Shown here: positions 24,506 to 32,325 of the stretch, one piece after another
Numbering within the stretch: position 1 is the stretch's first letter
Layout of the letters: each line of letters begins with the position of its first letter
Assembly: GCA_019915015.1 (NCBI GenBank)
Contig: JAHBBC010000012.1
Span: 1,488,001 to 1,552,000 of the forward strand
Reading direction: 5' to 3'
Length of the DNA stretch: 64,000 bases
From: Auriscalpium vulgare
Taxonomy: Eukaryota; Basidiomycota; Agaricomycetes; Russulales; Auriscalpiaceae
Program-made: the position numbers and the translations under genes
The notes under the pieces: model-generated
Told to the model about the DNA's origin: nothing
What the model saw: the letters and a program-made list of their open reading frames with translations, nothing else
Databases searched by the model: none

Positions 24506-24666
24506 TACGTGCGTGCGTGCGTACCAGGGACTACTCCCTATTCCATACTACATTTTCCTTCATTTGCTTCGTATCTGTATCCTTTTCTACCTGTATCTTG
24601 TGTCTGTACGTCTTTGGAAGACAGCGGGTTGTTTCCGGCATGCTATACAATTAGTAGATGCGCTCA

Positions 24667-24671
24667 CATAA
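24667..24671. repeat. target-site duplication, left copy
   Basis: CATAA directly before the TG of the 5' LTR. It is identical to 35,033-35,037 after the 3' LTR. Confidence 0.95.
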
Positions 24672-24969
24672 TGTAAGAGGGGCGAACGCGTGTGGGCGCG
24701 CAACGCGCTCGTGCAGCGCTTGAGAAGCGCGACACGAGGCTACCGACGCGTGGAGCCAGCGCGTCGGTTCCCTGTGGCCAACTAGGCTGGCACAGGAGCC
24801 TAACAGATTGTTTGTATCTGTTAGGCTGTAGGCATTAGGCCGCGCCTCCTCGCTCTCGAGGAGGCACGACTACATCCACTCACTTTTGTACGCATCCATC
24901 GTTGCCAATACGAGCACACGGGTCGCATTCATCCCGAGGGATTGTTAAGTCTATCATCAAGCTATTACA
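24672..24969 (+). repeat. 5' LTR
   Basis: Starts TGTAAGAG and ends CTATTACA, 298 bases. It should contain the promoter and the start of the R region, though I see no clear TATA box. Its first two thirds fold into adjacent hairpins (separate entry), while the last 100 bases look unstructured. Confidence 0.97.
24716..24865 (+). repeat. row of five hairpins inside the LTR
   Basis: The stems, in order: 24,716-21 with 24,725-30 (6 bp, GCGCTT); 24,742-50 with 24,760-68 (9 bp, ACCGACGCG); 24,771-80 with 24,788-96 (9 bp with one bulged G); 24,797-807 with 24,817-27 (11 bp, AGCCTAACAGA); and 24,844-52 with 24,857-65 (9 bp, GCCTCCTCG). The third and fourth are directly adjacent and could stack. The same row is in the 3' LTR at 34,779-34,928. 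Confidence 0.85.
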
Positions 24970-25037
24970 CTTTTTTGAACGCCCACAACAAGTGAGCAAA
25001 TCGTATTATTTGGTAAACTAACTACGACAAGTACAGT
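24970..25037 (+). other. leader and primer-binding region
   Basis: These 68 bases separate the 5' LTR from the gag ATG. No TGG-starting sequence complementary to a tRNA 3' end lies next to the LTR. Eight bases, CGCCCACA at 24,980-24,987, are complementary to TGTGGGCG at 24,691-24,698 in the LTR. That could allow self-priming but is weak evidence. Confidence 0.35.
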
Positions 25038-28000
25038 ATGCCGAGTGGAAAGAAAACCAGCAATCCCGCCCGCGGTGGCGGCCCTCGTACCTCCGAGCGG
25101 CTCGCCTCCAACAAGGACGGGACGTCCACACCTCCCGTGGACTCTGGACAGACTCAGGAGTCTGGACAGAGCGTCGATACGATGGCGCCTGACAACGGCC
25201 CCATCGTCACCGACAGCGGCAACGCTCCTCCGGAGCAACCGCCTGAGGGCCCCTCAAATCGGGGCGTGTCCTCACACTCGTCTGTCGACGTCGAGGCAGA
25301 ACTGAACCGTGGAGAGCAGAGCGACGGACAGTCGCCCACTCCTCCGCGCATCCCCGCTTCCCGCAAAGGAAAAGGGGTAGCGTTCGACAACAAGACGAAC
25401 AGCCCCCCAGTGGTGCCAACCAATCTGGGGAGCGACATCCTGAGGGATGCGCTGGACGACATGTTCGTCCAGCTCGGTCTGCATGACTCGCAGATCGAAG
25501 AGGCGCATCGCACTGCTCAGCAGTCGATGGAGTCCGTGGCCAAAGCCAAGGAATTCTCGCGTATAGTGACACAAGGCCTTGACCGCCTGGCCAGCCAATA
25601 TGGCTTTAGGCAGACGATCAAGGAGGAGGAGGCAGAGATCAACCTCCTCCAGCCTGTCGAGAAGGCTATTGCCGAGACTGGCAATGAACGTAATGTCGTA
25701 AACAACAGTACGGACGCTCCGCACAATAGACAGAGCATTGTCAGCATGACAAATGACAATTCGGCGCCCGTGCAGGTGTCGAATAAGGATAGCGACGACG
25801 AGTCGAAGCCTCCGGCGGCTATGAGAAGCAACGCCAGCATTCCTGCGCCGCGCAGCGGGTTCCGCAAGATCGCAAGCGAGCAGAACGCACGCGCCGAGCG
25901 GCGCGCCGCTGCAATTGCAGGGCTGAAGCCGAGTCGCGACCGCGTCTCGGCAGCGCCCTCGATACGCGAGATCATGTCGGCCTATGACGCCGGCGATGAT
26001 CGTCCCGACGGGGACACCTCTGATTACACAGAGGTCGACGATGGGTTCGTGTCCCATATGTCGTATGCGGCAGGCCCAAGGCTACCCGCATATGCGAGCA
26101 TCGGCCCGCATAAAATGACACTACGGGGAGTGAACGAACTCAACCCTACAGGGAACCGCATGAGCGTGCCCATAGGAGCCACGTCTCAGCTGCGGCCCCT
26201 GCAGCGTATAGTAGAAATGGTCCGCAAGCGAACCACCGAAGCATACGCACTGCCTCCTGGTGTAAAAACCATAAAGCAGAACCCACCCACTCCATTTGAT
26301 GGAGAGGATAATCACCCCAAGATGGAGGAGTGGGTATCGTCGCTCCTCCGCGTAATGCGGCTGAGCGGAATAAACGGCGAGGAGTATGACGCCTACCGTG
26401 TCGACTTTGTCGGGCAAAACCTGAGCGGACCAGCCGCCACCTGGTTTCACGACGAGGTCGAGTCCGAGGGACGCCAGAAGCGTAACTGGACTTTCGAGCA
26501 AGTGATAATCGGACTTCACAGCCGATTCATCATGAGCTCGGGGACGCAAGACGCGGTCCGTGCGTTCTACGGCACTCGCTACTCGCGCAAGAAGGGAGTT
26601 GCTGGCTACTTTAATGAGTTACGCAGCAACTCCGGCCGTCTGGTAGAAATGCCAGACGACTATACGTTCCGACAACAGTTCATGAGCGGTCTCCCCACGG
26701 AGATCGTTGACCTGATGTTCAAGACGCATAGTGCAAATCTGGACGAACATACGTCCGCCCAGATGCTCGACTTTGCCCTGAAGTCTGAGTATAGCATTAA
26801 ACTCGCGCGTGAACACGCCCGAGATTTCCGTCCTTCAATGGAGAGGCCCACTATGGGCCAGCCCGCATTTGCGAAGGAAAAGGAAAAGGACTCGCGCGGT
26901 CAGTCGTCAAAGACTCACGACCGTAAGCAAGACTCCCGGCGCCCAGAGCGCAAGGAGTATAAGGAGCGGCCAAAGGCTCCTCTCCCCGCCGCCGAAAGGC
27001 GTTACGAGGGACCCCGTCCCGAGGTGAAAACCTTTAGAGACAAAGGGAAGCCAGGAACGAAGCCTGGCGTGTGTTTCGCATGCGGGCAGCCAGGCCACTA
27101 CATGGGCGATGCGGTGTGCCCCAAGAAAGGGGGCCCACGGATGCACGCTGCTCGAGTTGAACACGATAGTGACGATCAGAACAGTCCTGGGCGCGAGGAT
27201 GACCCTGGCGCCCAGAGCGACGACTCCGAACGTGACGATCCGTACAGAAGTCAGTACGAATCTGCGGATGAGTACGCAGAGAACCTGGAGAACCAGGCAT
27301 CCGATGATGAATCGGATGCGGATGGCAGCCCCATCCGCATGCATACGATGCGCATGCATTTCATGCAACTCGTCCCGCAGGATGAGTTACCAGCGCTTAT
27401 ACCGCTGGATGAACCTCCCGCTCTCGAAGAAGTCGTAAACGACTCGGACGAGGAGGCGCCACTCGGGGCGGGACCAGACGCAATCATCGAGTACCCCGAT
27501 GATACGCTGATACCCCCAGGAGAAGACCTAGGGGGAACGTACTACGGTCCGTCTGCCGAAGGCGACTTCGGTATGACGTATGCTGAAGCTGTTTCAGCAT
27601 ACCAGCCTGGGGACACCCCGGGCTTCGGCCGAGCGTCTGAAATAGACGCGCAGGTCAGGCATAGTGACCGTCGCCGTGAATTGGAAGCTTGGTTTCAGCT
27701 GCCCCGCGAATTGCGCGATCAGCATGAAGCCCTGCAAGCCGAAGCAACGGCCGCCGCTGGGTACCAGCCTTTGGACCCGCGGCACCTGGTGGTCAACCCA
27801 GGACACGCCTGCTCACATCAGACGATGTGCGCGTCATGTTTCACATACGCGACACATATCCGACGGGCCGAGGACCGTGGAGACGCAGATCTTCTACGTG
27901 CTCGCAAATATTACGAGGACGCAATAGAAGATCAATTTAACCTAGGCTACAACACCGCGTTGTCAGCCGTATGGTCCGAACTTAAGATCTTCCGCCCTTC

Positions 28001-28889
28001 ACACACCATGTCCAACGACTGGGTAAAAGGGTACCACGACGCAGAGCGCGCGGTGCACACGATACCTATAAAAAGGTATCGTGTAATGAAACCCACAACT
28101 CAGGCCGCAGCATCATCAGCTGGACCTGAGAGCGACGACTCAGACTCCGAGCCGCCGCCGCTAGCAGACGAGCCCGCAAGGGAAAATCCTAGCGCGGACC
28201 TTGCCCCAGATGTTCAGGGGGAGGGGACGCACGCTATGCCGCGCAGGCAGCTAGCGCGTGTGGACACGCAAAAGGAACTGCGGCTCTTCGCAATGCGCGC
28301 GAAGATTCAGCAGGCTAACCTAGTTAGCCCGCCGAAACCCACACAGTGGGTGTACTCAGCGAACATCCGGCGCAACTCCTCACCAGAAGAGCAGCCGGTA
28401 CGTGATAATGTGAAGCACCAAGTGCTCGCAGCAATTATCAACGTAGGCAATACGCCAATGTACGCACTGTTTGACAGCGGCAGTACAACGAATGGGATCA
28501 GCATGGATGCTGCCCATGTCGCGAAGCTCGACGTATTCGAACTTCACGCTCCTATGACACTACAATTGGGTGTCATAGGGAGCAAGTGCCGTATTAACTA
28601 CGGCACTAACTCTACTGTCACGGTCGGACAGCATGAGGCGCCCGTATACCTCGACGTGGCGAATATCGAGCACTACGACGTAATATTGGGCACCCCATTC
28701 ATGAGTGCCAATAAGGTCAAGCTCGATTTCGAGGACCACACTGTGAAAATCGGAAGCAAATCGATCCCCGCAGTGGCCCTTGACGCCGAGCGCGTACGCG
28801 CACAGCAGCGCAAGTCCACAGGACGTGCGCGAGCGGCACACCCTCGAGTGCAAGCCGCACGTCAAGCACCGAAAGATGATGACGAATGA
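25038..28889 (+). CDS. gag-pro: Gag-protease polyprotein (ORF1)
   Basis: 1,283 residues. An N-terminal 380-residue disordered, acidic, Ser/Pro-rich region precedes a capsid-like domain (about residues 385-600; NPPTPFDGEDNHPKMEEWVS ... GLHSRFI ... GYFNELRSNSGRL). A basic stretch and a zinc knuckle follow (VCFACGQPGHYMGDAVC, CX2CX4HX6C, near 27,074-27,120). Next comes an acidic spacer containing a CxxC module (SHQTMCASCFTYATHI, near 27,814). The retropepsin domain has the catalytic triplet DSG (MYALFDSGSTT, near 28,470) and the flap/end motif VILGTPF (near 28,683). It ends at UGA 28,887-28,889, with the pol frame continuing in phase. It makes the particle and processes the polyprotein. The first ATG after the leader was taken as start. 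Confidence 0.92.
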   Translation: MPSGKKTSNPARGGGPRTSERLASNKDGTSTPPVDSGQTQESGQSVDTMAPDNGPIVTDSGNAPPEQPPEGPSNRGVSSHSSVDVEAELNRGEQSDGQSPTPPRIPASRKGKGVAFDNKTNSPPVVPTNLGSDILRDALDDMFVQLGLHDSQIEEAHRTAQQSMESVAKAKEFSRIVTQGLDRLASQYGFRQTIKEEEAEINLLQPVEKAIAETGNERNVVNNSTDAPHNRQSIVSMTNDNSAPVQVSNKDSDDESKPPAAMRSNASIPAPRSGFRKIASEQNARAERRAAAIAGLKPSRDRVSAAPSIREIMSAYDAGDDRPDGDTSDYTEVDDGFVSHMSYAAGPRLPAYASIGPHKMTLRGVNELNPTGNRMSVPIGATSQLRPLQRIVEMVRKRTTEAYALPPGVKTIKQNPPTPFDGEDNHPKMEEWVSSLLRVMRLSGINGEEYDAYRVDFVGQNLSGPAATWFHDEVESEGRQKRNWTFEQVIIGLHSRFIMSSGTQDAVRAFYGTRYSRKKGVAGYFNELRSNSGRLVEMPDDYTFRQQFMSGLPTEIVDLMFKTHSANLDEHTSAQMLDFALKSEYSIKLAREHARDFRPSMERPTMGQPAFAKEKEKDSRGQSSKTHDRKQDSRRPERKEYKERPKAPLPAAERRYEGPRPEVKTFRDKGKPGTKPGVCFACGQPGHYMGDAVCPKKGGPRMHAARVEHDSDDQNSPGREDDPGAQSDDSERDDPYRSQYESADEYAENLENQASDDESDADGSPIRMHTMRMHFMQLVPQDELPALIPLDEPPALEEVVNDSDEEAPLGAGPDAIIEYPDDTLIPPGEDLGGTYYGPSAEGDFGMTYAEAVSAYQPGDTPGFGRASEIDAQVRHSDRRRELEAWFQLPRELRDQHEALQAEATAAAGYQPLDPRHLVVNPGHACSHQTMCASCFTYATHIRRAEDRGDADLLRARKYYEDAIEDQFNLGYNTALSAVWSELKIFRPSHTMSNDWVKGYHDAERAVHTIPIKRYRVMKPTTQAAASSAGPESDDSDSEPPPLADEPARENPSADLAPDVQGEGTHAMPRRQLARVDTQKELRLFAMRAKIQQANLVSPPKPTQWVYSANIRRNSSPEEQPVRDNVKHQVLAAIINVGNTPMYALFDSGSTTNGISMDAAHVAKLDVFELHAPMTLQLGVIGSKCRINYGTNSTVTVGQHEAPVYLDVANIEHYDVILGTPFMSANKVKLDFEDHTVKIGSKSIPAVALDAERVRAQQRKSTGRARAAHPRVQAARQAPKDDDE

Positions 28890-28925
28890 AGTGTGTCGGC
28901 AGGCTCTATGAGAGTAGAACCTGCC
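28887..28925 (+). promoter_or_regulatory. candidate stop-codon recoding or reinitiation signal
   Basis: UGA at 28,887-28,889 ends ORF1 and the same frame stays open into pol. Eight bases later a hairpin starts: GGCAGG 28,898-903 pairs with CCTGCC 28,920-925, and CTCT 28,904-907 pairs with AGAG 28,911-914. The three-base loop is ATG (28,908-910), the first in-frame AUG of pol. This geometry suits either UGA readthrough or reinitiation. The element is full of hairpins, so the structure alone is not proof. Confidence 0.5.
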
Positions 28926-31900
28926 ACCACCGAGGCGCCTCCTCGGCGCCCGGAGCCAGAGCCTCCGGATGTAGGGGAAGATACGGAAATCGACAAGTTG
29001 AGGCAGGCATGGTACGAGCGTACACGGGACGTGATGTGCCCCGTACCGCTCGAACTACCGCCGTTTAGACTAGTCAATCACCGGATATCGCTGATAGACG
29101 AGAAGTTGAAAATCAACTTTCGCCTCCCACGATGCCCGGATGCTCTCAAGCCACAACTCGCTGAGAAGATCCAGCGCTATGAAGCGGCTGGATGGTGGGA
29201 ACGCCGCGTTGCACGCGAGGCAGCCCCACTCCTGTGCATCCCCAAGAAATCAGGGAAGCTCAGGACTGTTGTCGATGCAAGGTTACGCAACGACAACACA
29301 GAGAAGGATGTAACACCCTTCCCTGACCAGGATCAAATCCGTATGGACGTCGCTCGCGCGAAGTTCCGTACGAAGATCGACATGAGCGATGCATACGAAC
29401 AGATCCGTATCGAGTCGGACGATGTCTGGAAGACAACGTTCGCCACGATCTATGGGACGTTCGTAAGTCTTGTCATGCAGCAAGGGGACTGCAATGCCCC
29501 TGCTACATTTCAAAGACTCATGACTGTAATATTCCAAGACCTCATTGGAATTTACGTTCATGTATATCTTGACGATATATTCGTATTCTCCGACTCTATC
29601 GAGGAACACGAATCCCACCTGGGGGTGGTGTTCGACCGACTAAGGACGAACCACTTATTCCTGAGCCAGGAAAAGTGCGACATATATTCCATGAAAATGG
29701 ATTGTCTTGGCCATATTGTGGACAAGGACGGACTACACGCTGACTCTGACAAGATGGCGCGCGTCCGTAACTGGCCCGTCCCTAGAAACCAGGACGATGT
29801 CCGTAGATTCCTGGGGCTGGTACAGTATCTGGCACATTTTATGCCAGATGTCACCGCGTACACAACACCCCTCTCGGGGATTATGGGACATGGGCGGCCA
29901 TTCATCTGGGGCCCCTTGCAGCAGCGATGCTTTGAGAGCATACGCGATCTAGCCTGCAAAACTCCTATCCTCAGGCCAATAGACCCGAGGACAGGAGTGC
30001 CCATATGGGTAATATGCGACGCCTCCACCTACGGAGTTGGCGCCGTATATGGCCAAGGCGATGAATGGCAGACATGTCGTCCTGCAGGATTCATGTCGAA
30101 GAAGTTCTCCAACGCACAGAAGAATTACTTCACGTACGAGCAGGAGACATTGGCGGTGCTAGAAGCACTGGCCAAATGGTCGGATAAGCTGCGAGGAAGA
30201 CACTTCACAGTCGTCACCGACCACAAGGCCCTCGAATTCTTCGAGACTCGCGCCAACCTCTCACCACGGCAAGCGCGGTGGTGGGAGTTCCTTGCCACAT
30301 TCGACAAGGAAATTGTATACGTCTCAGGCGCGTACAATATAGTAGCCGATGGATTCTCGAGGATATTCAGCGGCACCGGCCCCGATCCGCCAGGCACTGA
30401 GTACGTTCGAATGGACGAAGTACTGGATCCAGATCATGACGACCTGTCTCCGGAACGCGTCCTCGAACTAGCAGCAATCTCTGTCAAAGAGCTGGTTGCA
30501 ACTCGAGATATCGAGGCCGCTGAATTGGCACAACATGCGCAACAATCAGCGGGGCTGGCCACTGGACAGAACTCCGATGGAGATCAGGCCGTGGACAGCG
30601 CCCTACAAGGAGGGCCCTCATTACATGAGATGATCAGCGCAGACGTGGATTGGGCCGGACTAGCTCGCTCCACGTACGCACATGACACATTCTTCGCCGA
30701 CATTCGCGAACACCCAGATAGACACGCAGCGTTTGAAACGCGCGATGAACTAATCTGGGTGAAGACGACAGGTGGCGAGTACCGTGTCTGCGTGCCTGAC
30801 GCGATGGTCGGGAAGCGCAAGTTGCGCGAGATGATTGTGAGCGCGGCCCACAATATCATCGGGCATCTCGGGGGTCAGCGAACCGCCGAGTATGTGCGCC
30901 GATGGTTCTGGTGGCCAGGGCTAGGCAAGCATGTAGACAAGTTCTGCTTGTCATGCGGAACCTGCCAGACCACCAAAACGCTGAACAAAGCGCCGGCCGG
31001 ACTTTTGAAAAGTCTGCCAACGCCCGAGCGGCCGTGGTCATCCATTGGAATGGACTTCTTCGGCCCGTTCCCTCCGTCTGACGGATATGACTACGTGTGG
31101 CTGGTCATAGACCGGTTCACGTCGTTAATCCACTTGGTGCCGATTACCACGCGCACCAAGACCACCGAGCTCGCAACACTGTACATGCGCGAGGTGGTAC
31201 GGCTTCATGGAATCCCAGATTCCATCGTATCCGATAGGGACGCGAAGTTCACGTCAATATTTTGGCGTGAACTGCACCGGATCACGGGCACGAAATTAAC
31301 GATGTCGACATCGTTTCACCCGCAGACCGACGGTGCATCTGAGCGCGCGATACGCACAGTGTCTCAGATTTTGCGGAGCATGGTACGCCCGGACCAATCG
31401 GACTGGGTGCGCCATCTGCCGCTCGCTGAGTTTGCCATCAACTCCAGCGTGAGCGCATCCACCGGATACGCCCCGTTTGAGTTGACGTACGGGTATATGC
31501 CACGGATCATAAAATTCCCCGTGGCAAGTACCCCGTACCCTGGCGTACGAGAATACGCCAGGCACGCACGGGAGAGTCTCGAGCGTGCGCACGACTCCAT
31601 CATAGAGTCCCGCGTGAAGCAGACGCTCCACGCGAACCGTCGCCGAAGCGAGGGCGACGAGTACCAGGTCGGTGACCTGGTGTACCTCAGCACGCTTAAC
31701 CTAAACCTCCCCAAGGGGAGGGCGTTCAAGCTATTGCCGAAGTACATCGGGCCCTTCTCGGTGATCGAGGCACGACCCGAGACATCCAACTACAAGCTGG
31801 ATCTCCCTGAGGAGTTACGGAAACGCCGGATACACCCGACGTTCCACTCCTCACTGCTGAGGAAGCACGAAGCCAACAACGACGCACTGTTCCCGGGACG

Positions 31901-32165
31901 GGAGCCCAAAGCCTTTTACGACTTTGGGCGCGCCGACGAGGAGGAGTGGGTCGTCGACGCGATCGTGGGACACGACTGGAAGGGGAAGACTATCCTCTTC
32001 CAGGTTCGATGGGCTTTAGGTGACTACACCTGGGAGCCCATCGAAAATCTGGACGAGGTGGAGGCCCTCGACCAGTATCTCGCGCTACAAGGAGTAGCGG
32101 AGTGGAGGCAGTTGCCAAGGAAGATCGCCGCGCGTAAGGCGGTGTCTCCTCGGAACCGCCGCTAG
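28890..32165 (+). CDS. pol: Pol polyprotein: reverse transcriptase, RNase H, integrase, chromodomain (ORF2)
   Basis: In frame with ORF1 after a single UGA; the first in-frame ATG is at 28,908. Reverse transcriptase: LCIPKKSGKLRTVVDARLRN, KIDMSDAYEQI, and the active site VYLDDIFVFSD (near 29,566). RNase H: WVICDASTYGVGAVYG, TVVTDHKALEFF. Integrase: HHCC zinc domain (HNIIGHLGG ... CLSCGTCQ, near 30,851-30,965) and catalytic triad D (GMDFFGPF), D (VSDRDAKF), E (HPQTDGASERA, near 31,325). A GPF-type SH3 region follows (KYIGPFSVIEARPETSNYKL). A C-terminal chromodomain reads EWVVDAIVG ... LFQVRWALGDYTWEPIENL and probably steers integration to marked chromatin. All catalytic residues are intact. No frameshift seen. 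About 1,090 residues. Confidence 0.95.
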   Translation, partial: SVSAGSMRVEPATTEAPPRRPEPEPPDVGEDTEIDKLRQAWYERTRDVMCPVPLELPPFRLVNHRISLIDEKLKINFRLPRCPDALKPQLAEKIQRYEAAGWWERRVAREAAPLLCIPKKSGKLRTVVDARLRNDNTEKDVTPFPDQDQIRMDVARAKFRTKIDMSDAYEQIRIESDDVWKTTFATIYGTFVSLVMQQGDCNAPATFQRLMTVIFQDLIGIYVHVYLDDIFVFSDSIEEHESHLGVVFDRLRTNHLFLSQEKCDIYSMKMDCLGHIVDKDGLHADSDKMARVRNWPVPRNQDDVRRFLGLVQYLAHFMPDVTAYTTPLSGIMGHGRPFIWGPLQQRCFESIRDLACKTPILRPIDPRTGVPIWVICDASTYGVGAVYGQGDEWQTCRPAGFMSKKFSNAQKNYFTYEQETLAVLEALAKWSDKLRGRHFTVVTDHKALEFFETRANLSPRQARWWEFLATFDKEIVYVSGAYNIVADGFSRIFSGTGPDPPGTEYVRMDEVLDPDHDDLSPERVLELAAISVKELVATRDIEAAELAQHAQQSAGLATGQNSDGDQAVDSALQGGPSLHEMISADVDWAGLARSTYAHDTFFADIREHPDRHAAFETRDELIWVKTTGGEYRVCVPDAMVGKRKLREMIVSAAHNIIGHLGGQRTAEYVRRWFWWPGLGKHVDKFCLSCGTCQTTKTLNKAPAGLLKSLPTPERPWSSIGMDFFGPFPPSDGYDYVWLVIDRFTSLIHLVPITTRTKTTELATLYMREVVRLHGIPDSIVSDRDAKFTSIFWRELHRITGTKLTMSTSFHPQTDGASERAIRTVSQILRSMVRPDQSDWVRHLPLAEFAINSSVSASTGYAPFELTYGYMPRIIKFPVASTPYPGVREYARHARESLERAHDSIIESRVKQTLHANRRRSEGDEYQVGDLVYLSTLNLNLPKGRAFKLLPKYIGPFSVIEARPETSNYKLDLPEELRKRRIHPTFHSSLLRKHEANNDALFPGREPKAFYDFGRADEEEWVVDAIVGHDWKGKTILFQVRWALGDYTWEPIENLDEVEALDQYLALQGVAEWRQLPRKIAARKAVSPRNRR

Positions 32166-32325
32166 ATCCCGATGGAATCTGCGGCAAATCTGACGCCCGG
32201 TTGTCAGATAGCAACAGGCGCCCTGAGGAGATCTCACCAAGTGAGATCTTCATCTAGGCGCGTGGATCCCTAAAAGGATCTGAAGTGCGCCAACGGCGAC
32301 TTCAGCACTTTCTGCTACCACCACC
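32166..32325 (+). repeat. hairpin array at the pol-ORF3 junction
   Basis: Four inverted repeats in 118 bases: ATCTGAC 32,188-194 with 32,203-209 (7 bp, loop 8); AGATCTCAC 32,229-237 with 32,241-249 (9 bp, loop 3); GATCC 32,265-269 with 32,276-280 (5 bp, loop 6); and CTGAAGT 32,280-286 with 32,299-305 continued by CGCC/GGCG (11 bp with one bulged G, loop 3). The ORF3 ATG follows 20 bases later at 32,326. This is a candidate for internal initiation, reinitiation or RNA processing. Confidence 0.7.

Noticed and set aside
24672..24969. CRISPR-like or satellite array suggested by repeated hairpins
   Set aside because: The hairpins differ from each other in sequence and sit in a clean LTR duplicated 10 kb away. 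CRISPR arrays do not occur in fungal nuclear genomes.
28886..29068. 60-codon ORF starting at the ATG that overlaps the gag stop (ATGA)
   Set aside because: It is out of frame with pol and short, with no motif. The overlap is likely incidental.
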